NCBI GenBank assembly: GCA_964518575.1 | Contig: CAZFGW010000004.1 | Coordinates: 1 to 64,000 of the forward strand | Direction: 5' to 3' | DNA from: MGBC163016 sp964518575 | GTDB taxonomy: Bacteria > Actinomycetota > Coriobacteriia > Coriobacteriales > Eggerthellaceae | DNA: 64,000 nucleotides | Shown: positions 1 through 9,373 of the stretch, one piece after another | Layout: each line of letters opens with the position of its first letter | How positions within the stretch are numbered: position 1 is the first letter of the stretch | Made by a program: the position numbers and the translations under genes | The notes under the pieces: generated by a model | Database searches by the model: none | What the model saw: the letters and a program-made list of their open reading frames with translations, nothing else | Told to the model about the DNA's origin: nothing

Positions 1-29
1 CGTTTCTTATTCTTCAGTTGAAACGACCT

Positions 30-188
30 TTACACCAACATTAGGGACATGATCAGAATGCTTTTAATCTTCGGTAAAAGCATTCTAAGATTGTCTTTCT
101 CCGCATAAGCGAGCATGACGCAACTTATAGATTCAAGCCTGTCGCTATCAAGGTTTTCCGCTTGTTTACCTTCGTTTAAAGAAGTCAT
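30..188 (-). CDS. Possible small protein of 52 residues, unknown
   Basis: A short minus-strand reading frame begins with ATG preceded by AGGAAACGC, a usable ribosome binding site, and ends at a TAA near the window edge. No family is recognised. If one base were added near the middle of the 3' half (around position 54), the frame would run on to D-H-V-P-N-V-G-V-K-V-V-S-T-E-E before a stop at positions 7-9. That looks more like a natural C-terminus than the I-L-I-M-S-L-M-L-V end seen here, so a frameshift is possible. It lies downstream of and on the same strand as the UbiA-type gene and could be the last member of that operon. Coding status is uncertain. Confidence 0.25.
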   Translation of the reverse strand: MTSLNEGKQAENLDSDRLESISCVMLAYAEKDNLRMLLPKIKSILIMSLMLV

Positions 189-246
189 GCGTTTCCTAAA
201 TAGATTCGCTTTTAATCAATTGTCAATATTCGAGCAGTCATCTACA

Positions 247-1209
247 TCAATAATACAGGGCTAGCGCTGTTACGATGCACCAAGCGATCATTATTCCAAC
301 CAAAATCTTATCATGGACAACAACTTCGACAGGATCCCCATCCGATTCGAGGCTGTACATTGACAGGCTGTACTTTAGTAAAGCAAGCATAGCTATGGGA
401 ACGCTGATGATAAGAAGAGTGTCATGAGTGTTTGAGCCGAAATTTACGGTGCTGCATTGGTCTATAGTCCAAAGTGAATAGAATACGAGTCCGCAAACCA
501 GGAATATATTCATATTGTTCTGGAGAAAATCAATACTATATGACGATAACGATCTCCTGTTCTTGGAGCCATGCTTTTTGAGTTCGCCCATTCGTTTTCC
601 GAGTGCAAAATAGAGGGAAAAGGCCAGAACCGTCAGGAAAAGCCATGCGGAAATTGGAATATTGCAGATTGCGCCACCGTATAGAATGCGAAGCACAAAA
701 CCCGAGGCTAATATAGCAACATCAATTATTGGGATATCCTTCAATTTAAAGCTGTATAAAAAATTCAAAACGAAGTATGCAGCTAAGAGGATCAGAGAAT
801 AAAGTGCGCTTTCAGCTATGAGATAGGTGGATACAAACGATATCACTGTGAAGCAGACTGCAATAGTCACAGCAGAAGGAATCTTGATCTCGCCGGCAGG
901 AATAGGGCGCTTGCATTTCGTTGGATGACATTTGTCCTTTTCGATATCGTTTATATCGTTGATGATATAAATACTAGAGGAGGTCAAGGAAAAGCATAGA
1001 CAGCCTATAATCCCGACGATCAAGTAATCAGGGGATGCGAAACTGCCAGAGAAAAATACAGGGAAGAGCACCAATAGATTTTTGATCCAATGGTGGATGC
1101 GAATCAATTTAATCCATTTCAATAGTATCAATTCCTTATGGTAACTCTGATTAACTCCTTTTCTATTATATGAAGTTTTGCCATCTATGTTTTTGTGTTT
1201 GGTGTGCAT
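247..1209 (-). CDS. UbiA-family prenyltransferase, decaprenyl-phosphate phosphoribosyltransferase type
   Basis: Integral membrane enzyme of the UbiA superfamily. The asparate-rich motif N-D-I-N-D-I-E-K-D at residues 84-92, followed by K-R-P-I-P-A-G-E, and the start R-I-H-H-W-I-K-N-L-L-V are typical of the branch that moves 5-phosphoribose from PRPP to polyprenyl phosphate (Rv3806c type). About eight membrane segments follow. In actinobacteria this step starts the route to polyprenyl-phosphoryl pentose donors for wall glycans. The upstream neighbour is a HAD-IB phosphatase, a usual partner. The first ATG has AAAAAGGA only two bases away, which is tight. A TTG at 1122 with AAGGA ten bases upstream would give a protein beginning at the conserved region and is a realistic alternative start. 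Exact substrate is inferred from family. Confidence 0.8.
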   Translation of the reverse strand: MHTKHKNIDGKTSYNRKGVNQSYHKELILLKWIKLIRIHHWIKNLLVLFPVFFSGSFASPDYLIVGIIGCLCFSLTSSSIYIINDINDIEKDKCHPTKCKRPIPAGEIKIPSAVTIAVCFTVISFVSTYLIAESALYSLILLAAYFVLNFLYSFKLKDIPIIDVAILASGFVLRILYGGAICNIPISAWLFLTVLAFSLYFALGKRMGELKKHGSKNRRSLSSYSIDFLQNNMNIFLVCGLVFYSLWTIDQCSTVNFGSNTHDTLLIISVPIAMLALLKYSLSMYSLESDGDPVEVVVHDKILVGIMIAWCIVTALALYY

Positions 1210-1283
1210 GTTCCTTTTTGGTCGCCGTGACTTTGTATGTGACAGTACGAGGTTATAGATTTATTAAGCCCATATGAAAGATA

Positions 1284-1847
1284 TTAGTTTTCGGAATCAA
1301 AGGGAGTGATGTTTTTCCCCTTGACAATAAATGCTTCTTTCGCCAAACGAAAGATAGGGATGTCGCTTCGTGAATCTGAAAAAGCTTTTTCATATTCAAG
1401 GGGATATTCCGATCTTTCCAGGCGACGGACTTTTTCTTCCCCTTTGCAATTCAGACCTAAAAGATGTCCGGTGGCTACATCGACCTCAGAGGCAATCAAT
1501 CCAAGATGCAACTCATCGCAAATCGGTTGAAGCAGAAACTGGGGAGAAGCAGATATGACAAGATCTCCCTTTTGTGCAAATTTCAATACCTCTGGTTTGA
1601 TCTTGTTTCTATTCTTAGTCCAAAAGTTCTTTATGCACTGGTGCATATCTGGAATGTCTTGCAAAAAGGTGTAGAAATCGCTTTTCATGTTTTCGAGCGA
1701 TATCGCTTTGCATGCATGACGTATAAAAGCTAGTCCTTGCAAAGGGATCCAGCGGATGCTTTTCGGATGAGACCTGAGAGCGTATTTCCAGAAATCGATC
1801 GTGGAGTCACCATCATATAATGTTCCATCGAAATCAAAGATATTCAT
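1284..1847 (-). CDS. HAD-IB family phosphatase (HAD superfamily hydrolase, subfamily IB)
   Basis: A haloacid-dehalogenase-type phosphatase of about 187 residues. Motif I is F-D-F-D-G-T-L with nucleophile Asp5 and acid/base Asp7; motif II is the Ser in V-I-S-A-S-P; motif III is the Lys in C-K-G-E-E-K; motif IV is S-D-S-R-S-D. The set is complete, so the enzyme should be active. The start was placed at the ATG directly before N-I-F-D-F-D because AGGA lies upstream of it; an in-frame ATG eight codons earlier has no ribosome binding site. It precedes the UbiA-type gene on the same strand with a 74-base gap, so the two probably form an operon. A likely job is removing the 5-phosphate from polyprenyl-phosphoryl phosphoribose; this is inference from the pairing. 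Confidence 0.8.
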   Translation of the reverse strand: MNIFDFDGTLYDGDSTIDFWKYALRSHPKSIRWIPLQGLAFIRHACKAISLENMKSDFYTFLQDIPDMHQCIKNFWTKNRNKIKPEVLKFAQKGDLVISASPQFLLQPICDELHLGLIASEVDVATGHLLGLNCKGEEKVRRLERSEYPLEYEKAFSDSRSDIPIFRLAKEAFIVKGKNITPFDSEN

Positions 1848-2073
1848 TTTGATTAAAATCCTTTTTGTCATAAACAGTAGCTAGCATACTCAAAGCTGAG
1901 AATACTACAAACTAAGGATGCGTTAACAATTGTGACCTAGCAGTTGTTTTTATTACAAGAAGATCATAGGTATGTCGTGAGTCATACCTGCGGCAAAATA
2001 ACGGTGTGGGTCTCTTGTTACAATAGGTAGAATTGCAAAGACCGACGACATGATTGCTTTGACAGGATGACCT

Positions 2074-3105
2074 ATGACATCACATATAGATGTAAGCGTG
2101 ATAATCCCAATATATAATCAAGAAGAACGTCTGGCGAGATGTCTTGATTCGGTCTTGGATCAAAAGGATATCTCATTAGAGGTGGTATGCATCAATGATG
2201 GCTCAACCGACAGCTCGCTTTCGATTCTTCATGACTATGCTTCGATCGATCGACGCATAAAGATAATCGATCAGAGCAACCAAGGCGCAGGGAGATCAAG
2301 AAATATTGGAATACTCGCCGCTCGGGGTGAGTTTGTAATCTTTTGTGATTCCGATGATGTTATTCCAAGCCCTTTTGCATATGCAAGGCTCTTCAAAGTT
2401 GCAAAGGAAAACGATGCTCTAATCTCTGCAGGTAGTTTCAGTTTACGTGAAATAGGCGATCCGTCGTTGAATACTGATTTTGATGGACTTCTTTGGGGAT
2501 ATTCTTTCTCAGCAGAAGGCATGGTTGAATATCGAGATTACCAATATGATTATGGTTTTACCAGGTTTATGATCAATCGAGCATTTCTTGTTGATAACGA
2601 AATCTTCTTTCCAGATTACTTGAGATATGAAGACCCTGTATTCTTGGTCAATGCGCTTTCTATGGCTGAAAGATTCTATGCGATTCCTGATACCGTCTAC
2701 GAATGTTTTGTCGGACATCAATCAGTGCAATGGAACAATGATCAGGTTGCTGATCTTTTGAGAGGCATCAGAGATAATCTTATTCTTTCCAAAAATCTTG
2801 CTTTAACCCAGCTGCATGCTTTAACGGTAAGGAGGCTTGAGGAAGAATACGGTGGACTTTTTGTGCTTGAAAGGCTTGATGCGGAAAGCTTGGAGTTGCT
2901 ATTTGAGATCAACTTGATTATCGATTGGACGTTTCTCGATAACGCACAGCCAAGACTTCTTGCGCCAATCAACGGCATCATCGCTGATCTCGCGTGGTAT
3001 TCAGAGATTAGTAACACGCTAGCGTTTAAGATCGCGCGATATCTTACCGCTATTCCAAGAAGGCTCAAGCGTAGGTTTTCGAAAGACGATCGAACATGCC
3101 ACTGA
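2074..3105 (+). CDS. Family 2 glycosyltransferase
   Basis: A cytoplasmic GT-A fold glycosyltransferase of 343 residues. The N-terminal half carries the family 2 signatures: V-S-V-I-I-P-I-Y-N at residues 7-15, I-N-D-G-S-T-D at 40-46 and the metal-binding C-D-S-D-D at 91-95. The C-terminal third has no recognised domain and ends in a basic stretch. The ATG is preceded by AGGATGACCT, a good ribosome binding site. It is the first gene of a plus-strand run that continues with two giant glycosyltransferases and an ABC exporter, so it probably adds a sugar to the exported glycan. Donor and acceptor cannot be read from the sequence. Confidence 0.85.
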   Translation: MTSHIDVSVIIPIYNQEERLARCLDSVLDQKDISLEVVCINDGSTDSSLSILHDYASIDRRIKIIDQSNQGAGRSRNIGILAARGEFVIFCDSDDVIPSPFAYARLFKVAKENDALISAGSFSLREIGDPSLNTDFDGLLWGYSFSAEGMVEYRDYQYDYGFTRFMINRAFLVDNEIFFPDYLRYEDPVFLVNALSMAERFYAIPDTVYECFVGHQSVQWNNDQVADLLRGIRDNLILSKNLALTQLHALTVRRLEEEYGGLFVLERLDAESLELLFEINLIIDWTFLDNAQPRLLAPINGIIADLAWYSEISNTLAFKIARYLTAIPRRLKRRFSKDDRTCH

Positions 3106-3151
3106 ATAGACTGACGATGAAGCAGTGTCGTTACATCGCATAGAATGAAGT

Positions 3152-5731
3152 ATGCAATCAATAGGCTTGAAAGAAAACAAAATGAATGAATCAGATTCCT
3201 TCAATATGTTGCTCAAATGCATTGCTCAGGCTACGGAACAGCTGAATGATGATCTTGAGAATGCCCTTCAGCTTAAGGATCGCAAACATGAAACCGAAGC
3301 TCTTCAAAACGATGTAAAAACCATCGAAGAGCAGGTATCCAGGATTCAAAGATGTTTACAGCGCCTTACGAAGACCGTTGATGACTACAAGTATGAATAT
3401 TACAGGTACAGAAGAGAATATGAGAAACTGGTTAACTCGAGCAGTATTCGCTCCGTGCTCGATCTAAAGCGCCGTATTGGTCGAACCTATGAGTTGATCT
3501 ATCCAGCGAATATACCATCAGATGATTTCGAGGCATGGAATGATTTGATGGAAGAGATAGAGTTTAACCCTGTTGACATACCGGGAAAGGTCAATCAAGT
3601 AAAGCTTTTCAAGGAAACATGGAGAAGATCCATTCAGTCGATTCTTGAGTCTAACGGCAGCGCATATTATGAAAGAGCACCTATTAAGATCGGCATCATC
3701 ACCGATGAATATATGTTTAATTACTATAAAGATGCTGCAAATTTCTTCTATATTGATGCTGAAAAATATAGGGAACAATTCGATGAATTATCTCCTGATT
3801 TCGTCATGTATGTCAGCTGTTGGCAAGGAATGAAAGAAGGGGACTATGCTGGGATCGAGGGGCGAGAGAAGGCTGCTGATATTCTTGGATATGCTCGCAG
3901 TAGGGGTATCAAAACGGTCTTTCAAACTATAGAAGACCCCCCGCATTTCGACAAATTCCTGATAATTGCTCAGCAAGCGCAGTATATCTTTACTGCTGAT
4001 ATAAGCATGCTTGAGCTTTATAGGGAAAGAACGAAGAGTTCCAATGTTTTCTTTCTTGAATATGGCATCAATCCTCTTCTTCATAATCCTATTGGTTTTA
4101 TAAAGAACAAGAATAGCGTTTTATCTCGTAGGGATGTTTTTTTTGCAGGCTCGTGGTATGCGGATTTTCCACTTCGGTGTCTTGACTGCGAGCGGATCTT
4201 CAATGGGGTTTTAGAAAGTCGAGATGCCGCATTGATTATTGCCGACAGAAACTACGGCGTCAATTCAGAAGACACAAGAATGAACATCTTCCCGCAGCGT
4301 TATAAAAAGTATCTGGTTCCTGCCATAGATCATGAAGAATTGCAAAAGGTGCATCGTTTATTTGATTATTCCATATGTCTTAATTCTATTAAGGATTCAA
4401 GCACTATGTGTGCGATGCGAGTATATGAATTGCAGGCATTGGGGTCGCTCATGTTCTCGAATTACTCCAAGGCTGTCAGCAAGCGATTTCCATCGCTTTT
4501 CACAATTTCGAATCAATCAGAAATTGCGCATATTCTTGACGGATACACCGAAGAAGATGTACTCAGCATGCAGCTAGAGGGAATACGAAGGGTATTCTCG
4601 AAATGTACAGTATTTGACAGACTTAACGAGATCTTTGATCGGATTGAGATTCCCTATAGATTCCCGGAAAAAAATGTTGCGCTTGTTGTCGAAGATGTAT
4701 GCATTGAATCAGATGTAATACAGAATTATCAATCGGCAGATAATTACGAAGTGATACGGAAAAGCGAATATCAGATCAATGAACTCTCGTCCAAATTTGA
4801 TTTCGTGATCTTTGCGAACGAGAAACTGTGGGAGCATCGCCATTTCTTAGAAGATGCGATAAATGCTTTTAAGTTTGTTGATGTTTCCTATGTCAGGGGC
4901 TTCGATGATGACGATGCTCTTACTGCATATGATTACTGTAGCGGTTCGGCGCCCTTGGAAAATGTCTTATATGCGGTAAAGAGAATAGACCTGCGACAAC
5001 TCGAGGACGATGCATATCGTGCAAGTCTCAAGGGATTTGCGATTGTTGATGCCGAAATAAAACGAAACACTAAAAATCGAGAGAAAAAGCTTGGGGTATT
5101 AATTCCTGTTTATAATGATGGAGTTCTTTTAAGGGATAGATGCATTCTGAGCCTTCTTCGGAGCTCAGCATATAACGATATGCATATATATCTTCTTGAT
5201 AAAGGTTCAACTGATTCTTTGACGCTATCAATCCTCGATGATATACAGAGTCGCTTGGATAATGTAGATGTCTATGTTCTCGATAATCTTGAAAGTGATG
5301 ACATTTTTAGTGTATGGAATCAGGGAATAGAACTATGCCAAGAGGAATATATTGCATTTGCGCAACCGGGAAGTGAGTGTATCAATGATGGTTATGCTAT
5401 TTTGCTCAGTGCCTTATTGACGCAGAAGATGAATATCGCATTTGGAGATAGTTTATCTATATCCGCACCGCTATTTGAGCCTATGGCGACTGAGTGGGAG
5501 CGCTCTTCGTACTTCAGCGAATCTTCCATGCCCATGTTCAAGAAGCAGAATCTTGTTCCTATAGATATTCAGTCCATTGTCATCAAACATGACTATCTCA
5601 AAGAATGCGGACTTCGTAATATTGCATGGACGAATAACTCGGGTGTATTTCTTTTAGACGAGATTTTGTTTAATGATGGTTCGGTCTATTATTATGACAA
5701 ACCTTGTACCGTTCATTACCCATCAGAATGA
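3152..5731 (+). CDS. Large fused glycosyltransferase: coiled coil, CgeB-like GT, degenerate GT2 domain
   Basis: An 859-residue protein with three parts. Residues about 25-100 are a charged heptad-like coiled coil ending in Y-E-Y-Y-R-Y-R-R-E-Y. Residues about 178-500 resemble CgeB/DUF3880 plus Glyco_trans_1_2 proteins, with F-F-A-G-S-W-Y near 330 and M-R-V-Y-E-L-Q-A-L-G near 421. From about 647 a GT2-like domain begins with L-I-P-V-Y-N-D-G, but the usual D-D-G-S-T-D is L-D-K-G-S-T-D and the D-x-D site reads A-Q-P-G-S-E, so this domain looks inactive. It is a tandem paralogue of the next gene and about 60 residues shorter at the C-terminus. The start is uncertain: ATG 3152 and ATG 3182 both have weak ribosome binding sites. 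Role: glycan chain assembly, inferred from context. Confidence 0.8.
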   Translation: MQSIGLKENKMNESDSFNMLLKCIAQATEQLNDDLENALQLKDRKHETEALQNDVKTIEEQVSRIQRCLQRLTKTVDDYKYEYYRYRREYEKLVNSSSIRSVLDLKRRIGRTYELIYPANIPSDDFEAWNDLMEEIEFNPVDIPGKVNQVKLFKETWRRSIQSILESNGSAYYERAPIKIGIITDEYMFNYYKDAANFFYIDAEKYREQFDELSPDFVMYVSCWQGMKEGDYAGIEGREKAADILGYARSRGIKTVFQTIEDPPHFDKFLIIAQQAQYIFTADISMLELYRERTKSSNVFFLEYGINPLLHNPIGFIKNKNSVLSRRDVFFAGSWYADFPLRCLDCERIFNGVLESRDAALIIADRNYGVNSEDTRMNIFPQRYKKYLVPAIDHEELQKVHRLFDYSICLNSIKDSSTMCAMRVYELQALGSLMFSNYSKAVSKRFPSLFTISNQSEIAHILDGYTEEDVLSMQLEGIRRVFSKCTVFDRLNEIFDRIEIPYRFPEKNVALVVEDVCIESDVIQNYQSADNYEVIRKSEYQINELSSKFDFVIFANEKLWEHRHFLEDAINAFKFVDVSYVRGFDDDDALTAYDYCSGSAPLENVLYAVKRIDLRQLEDDAYRASLKGFAIVDAEIKRNTKNREKKLGVLIPVYNDGVLLRDRCILSLLRSSAYNDMHIYLLDKGSTDSLTLSILDDIQSRLDNVDVYVLDNLESDDIFSVWNQGIELCQEEYIAFAQPGSECINDGYAILLSALLTQKMNIAFGDSLSISAPLFEPMATEWERSSYFSESSMPMFKKQNLVPIDIQSIVIKHDYLKECGLRNIAWTNNSGVFLLDEILFNDGSVYYYDKPCTVHYPSE

Positions 5732-5790
5732 GCACGTTTTCGAGTATACGAACATAGAGGTTAGATCGGAATAGATGATCAAGGGGGACT

Positions 5791-8553
5791 ATGATCTATT
5801 TGGGCAAAGATGCAATGCACGAAGAGATCGAAGCATTGATAAAGGACGCGCAAGAAGAGGTCGATTATCTACGCGAGCAAGGACACACCAGTAATCCGGA
5901 ATACTCTCTTCATTTAAGCGCTTTAGAGCAAAAGCTAGGAAAAATTCGCAAGAAACTTCTGGTACTTAATGACAGGTATTTCGATTACGGTATCGAATAT
6001 ACCCGATATCGCCGAGAATACGATATGCTCATGAATTCTGGTTCGATTAAAGCTACGATGGCTTTAAGACGAATACTGGGAAGAAACTATCAGCCGCTTT
6101 TTCCTTCTTGGTTAGACCAGATCTTTGATACGGCAAAACCAGTCTGGCGCGAAAAAGCGCTTGATGAGCATCAGCTTAAACGAACGGAAAATGTAAGAAG
6201 GTTCAAAGAGCAGTATCCTACATTGATAGAAGAAATCCATGATAGCAATGGAAGCGGATATTATAAAAAATCCGACATTCGTGCGGGAATTATTACCGAT
6301 GATTATATGTATAACTACTACAAGGATGCCCTAGATTTCGAATATATTCATTACGAGAATTATCGCAAGCAATTAGATACGGGAAATTTTAGCTTTGTTC
6401 TTTACGTTAGCTGTTGGAATGGATTAGAAAAAGACTATTGCGGTGTTGAGGGAAATAAAAAAGTTGCTGAGATTTTTGACTATGCTAATGCTATTGGAAT
6501 AACAACAATCTTTCAAACCATAGAGGATCCAGTAAGCTACGATTATTATCTTGACATAGCAAAACGATCAAAAGTTATACTAACCTCAGATACAGCAATG
6601 GTGGATAGATATAAAGCGGATCTTGGTAACGAGAACGTTCATGCTATTGAATATGGTATAAATCCGAAGTTCCACAATCCCGTAGACTTCATGAGATACA
6701 AGGGCGATAAATCAAGTTATCTAAGCAGTATGATCTTATTTGCGGGTTCATGGTTTTCTATCTACCCTGAAAGGTGCCATGATTGCGCGAGAATCTTTGA
6801 TGGCGTAGTTGAAGATCTCGATCATTCATTATTGATTATTGATCGACAATCGAACTTACCAAAAGAACAGAGAAAAGACTATGTATTTCCTGTAAGGTAT
6901 CAGCAGTTTTCGATGGGTGCCGTCGATCATGCAGACTTGCAAAAGATACATCGCCTTTTTGATTATTCGATATGCGTGAATACGGTAAAGAATTCCGACA
7001 CAATGTGTGCAATGCGTGTCTATGAGCTTCAGGCGCAAGGCTGCCTTATGCTATCGAACTACGCTTTGGTAATCAGCAAGAAGTTCCCTTCCATTTTTAT
7101 GATTTCTGACGAAGATGAAGTTTCGTATATCTTGAACGGATATACGAAAAGGGAAATATTTAATATGCAGGTTGATGGAATTCGTAGGATGTATTCAGGA
7201 TCAACGGTCTATGATCGGTTGAATGATATATTTCAATACGCTGGTATTCAGGAAAAATTTGAAGAAAAAAGGATTGCGGTTATCTTGAGGTCTGGTTTGT
7301 ATGAAAACTATGGACTAGGCGATGAAATGCAATCTAATGCTGTATGCGTATTCAGTGAAGAAGCCATCAATGAGAGCTCTTTATATGGGTTTGATTATGT
7401 AATCTACCCCTCAGAGCGATTGCTAGGTTATCGTCATTTTATTGCAGATGTGGTTAATGCATTCAAATTTGTTGATGTTGATTTTGTCCGCTATCTTGAT
7501 GATGAGGATTATGAAGAATCATATTCTTATGTGAAGGGCACACCCTCAAAAGAGGATACCCTCTTTTCACTAGATAGAATTGAATTCTCATCTTTGGGTG
7601 ATGCATCATATTTAGAATCTCTTAATGGATTCACTGTAGCGCGATCAAAATGGGGACGTGATACTTCTCGGCAGGAAAAAGAACTAGCTGTGATCATTCC
7701 CATTTATAACAATGGGCGATATCTTAAAGACAGAAGTTTTCTAAGTTTGTTGAGGAGCTCGATTTTTGACAAGATGAATATCTATTTGATGGATGATGGC
7801 TCTACTGATTTAGAAACACAGAAAGTTCTTGCTGACTTATGCTCAGAATACGATAACGTGTTTTCATATCGATGCGGCGACAAAGGAAGTGGGAGTGCGT
7901 CACATCCAAGAAATGTTGCTTTGAAGACATGCATGGAACCATACATTACCTTTTTAGATCCAGATGATGAAGCTGTGTCTGATGGGTACGCTAAGCTCCT
8001 TAAGGCAATTAAATCTGAAGACGTCGATTTTGCAATAGGGGATATACTTTCGATCGGGGCGCCCACCTTTAATGCAGTAAAGATAAAACCGTTTTTCGAC
8101 AAAGGAGTTCATAACGATCCTATCAAAGAGTTGATCGAGAATGACTTTGATCCCCATAATGTTCAAAGTTGTATTTTTAGAAGAGACTTTTTGGCTGAAC
8201 AAAGCATGCAATTCGTCGAAGGTGCTTTTGGAGAAGATTCGTTGTTCTATTACGAGACAATGGTCAGAGCATGTTCTTTTCTATATGCTGACACGCCCAT
8301 TTTTATTTACTATATGGAACGAAATGATAGTGCTGTTAATGCAATATCGAAAGATTTTTTCGAAAAGTCGCTTTTGACAGAGAAGGCTCAAGTAGCATTT
8401 TTGAAAAAGAATAATCTTTTCGAAGAATACAAAGAACGCCGATTGGAATGTTTTATGGAAAACTGGTATCAAGACAAATTATTGTATGTGCCAGCAGATG
8501 AATATGAACAATGCAAGTGCATCATTGCGACAATCGCTGAATTGTATAACTGA
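5791..8553 (+). CDS. Large fused glycosyltransferase: coiled coil, CgeB-like GT, intact GT2 domain
   Basis: A 920-residue paralogue of the preceding gene with the same order of parts. A coiled coil occupies about residues 5-75, a CgeB/Glyco_trans_1_2-like domain about 160-490 (F-A-G-S-W-F near 315, M-R-V-Y-E-L-Q-A-Q-G near 407), and a family 2 glycosyltransferase starts near 631 with V-I-I-P-I-Y-N-N-G. Here the catalytic signatures are present: M-D-D-G-S-T-D near 665 and L-D-P-D-D near 722. Two transferase domains in one chain suggest it adds alternating or successive sugars. AAGGGGGACT before the ATG is a strong ribosome binding site and fixes the start. It lies just upstream of the ABC exporter permease, so it most likely extends the exported polymer. 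Confidence 0.85.
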   Translation: MIYLGKDAMHEEIEALIKDAQEEVDYLREQGHTSNPEYSLHLSALEQKLGKIRKKLLVLNDRYFDYGIEYTRYRREYDMLMNSGSIKATMALRRILGRNYQPLFPSWLDQIFDTAKPVWREKALDEHQLKRTENVRRFKEQYPTLIEEIHDSNGSGYYKKSDIRAGIITDDYMYNYYKDALDFEYIHYENYRKQLDTGNFSFVLYVSCWNGLEKDYCGVEGNKKVAEIFDYANAIGITTIFQTIEDPVSYDYYLDIAKRSKVILTSDTAMVDRYKADLGNENVHAIEYGINPKFHNPVDFMRYKGDKSSYLSSMILFAGSWFSIYPERCHDCARIFDGVVEDLDHSLLIIDRQSNLPKEQRKDYVFPVRYQQFSMGAVDHADLQKIHRLFDYSICVNTVKNSDTMCAMRVYELQAQGCLMLSNYALVISKKFPSIFMISDEDEVSYILNGYTKREIFNMQVDGIRRMYSGSTVYDRLNDIFQYAGIQEKFEEKRIAVILRSGLYENYGLGDEMQSNAVCVFSEEAINESSLYGFDYVIYPSERLLGYRHFIADVVNAFKFVDVDFVRYLDDEDYEESYSYVKGTPSKEDTLFSLDRIEFSSLGDASYLESLNGFTVARSKWGRDTSRQEKELAVIIPIYNNGRYLKDRSFLSLLRSSIFDKMNIYLMDDGSTDLETQKVLADLCSEYDNVFSYRCGDKGSGSASHPRNVALKTCMEPYITFLDPDDEAVSDGYAKLLKAIKSEDVDFAIGDILSIGAPTFNAVKIKPFFDKGVHNDPIKELIENDFDPHNVQSCIFRRDFLAEQSMQFVEGAFGEDSLFYYETMVRACSFLYADTPIFIYYMERNDSAVNAISKDFFEKSLLTEKAQVAFLKKNNLFEEYKERRLECFMENWYQDKLLYVPADEYEQCKCIIATIAELYN

Positions 8554-8571
8554 TCAGACAAAAGGCAATTC

Positions 8572-9345
8572 ATGGCTCAAACAGACAATTTAAAACGAAA
8601 TTGGTTCACAATAAAATCCTTGGTATCCAAGGATTTCAAATTGAAATATCGCAGAAGCATATTAGGTGTTCTGTGGTCGGTTCTTAATCCACTGCTCATG
8701 ATGCTTGTTCTCACTGCAGTATTTAGTACATTTTTTAGGTTTGAGATCGAGCATTACCCAATGTATCTCATTTTGGGAAGCACGCTGTTCTCTCTTGTGA
8801 CAGATGCTTCTGCATCTGCTATGACATCGATTATCGATTCATCGTCTTTGATCAAAAAGATTAAGATAGATAAATTTATTTTCCCCTTGGAAAAGGTGCT
8901 TTTCCAGTTGGTGAACTTTGCGATATCCCTCATTGCTGTTGTTATAGTTATGGCATTCCTTAATATCAGCATCACCCCCAACATTCTTTTTTTACCACTC
9001 CTCTTAGTGTACGTAACAATATTTGCTCTCGGTCTAGGTTTGATGCTTTCTGCATTCGCGGTCTTTTTCAGAGATGTCATTCATATCTGGGGCGTTATTA
9101 CTACAGCGTGGATATATGCCACTCCAATTTTCTATCCAGTAGAGATATTGCCAGCATGGATGCAGACATTTGAATTCTTCAATCCTATGTATAGATACGT
9201 TACGTATTTCAGAGATATAGCGCTTTGGGGTAATACGCCTTCTTTTTTGCAAAATATCGTTTGTCTTGGCATGGCGCTTATAATGCTTTGTCTTGGCATA
9301 CTCATATTCAAGAAGCTACAAAAGAAGTTTATTTTCTATATCTAG
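8572..9345 (+). CDS. ABC-2 type polysaccharide export permease (Wzm/TagG-like)
   Basis: A 257-residue integral membrane protein with about six transmembrane segments and the ABC-2 permease layout of polysaccharide and teichoic acid exporters. The N-terminal cytoplasmic stretch L-V-S-K-D-F-K-L-K-Y-R-R-S-I-L-G-V-L-W-S is a hallmark of the Wzm/TagG family. It is followed directly by the matching ATP-binding subunit, so the two should form an exporter moving an undecaprenyl-linked glycan out through the membrane. AAAGGCAATTC before the ATG is an acceptable ribosome binding site. The gap from the preceding glycosyltransferase is only 18 bases, which supports one transcript. Confidence 0.92.
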   Translation: MAQTDNLKRNWFTIKSLVSKDFKLKYRRSILGVLWSVLNPLLMMLVLTAVFSTFFRFEIEHYPMYLILGSTLFSLVTDASASAMTSIIDSSSLIKKIKIDKFIFPLEKVLFQLVNFAISLIAVVIVMAFLNISITPNILFLPLLLVYVTIFALGLGLMLSAFAVFFRDVIHIWGVITTAWIYATPIFYPVEILPAWMQTFEFFNPMYRYVTYFRDIALWGNTPSFLQNIVCLGMALIMLCLGILIFKKLQKKFIFYI

Positions 9346-9373
9346 TTTGCCGAGACCGAGAGGTGTCAGGTAT

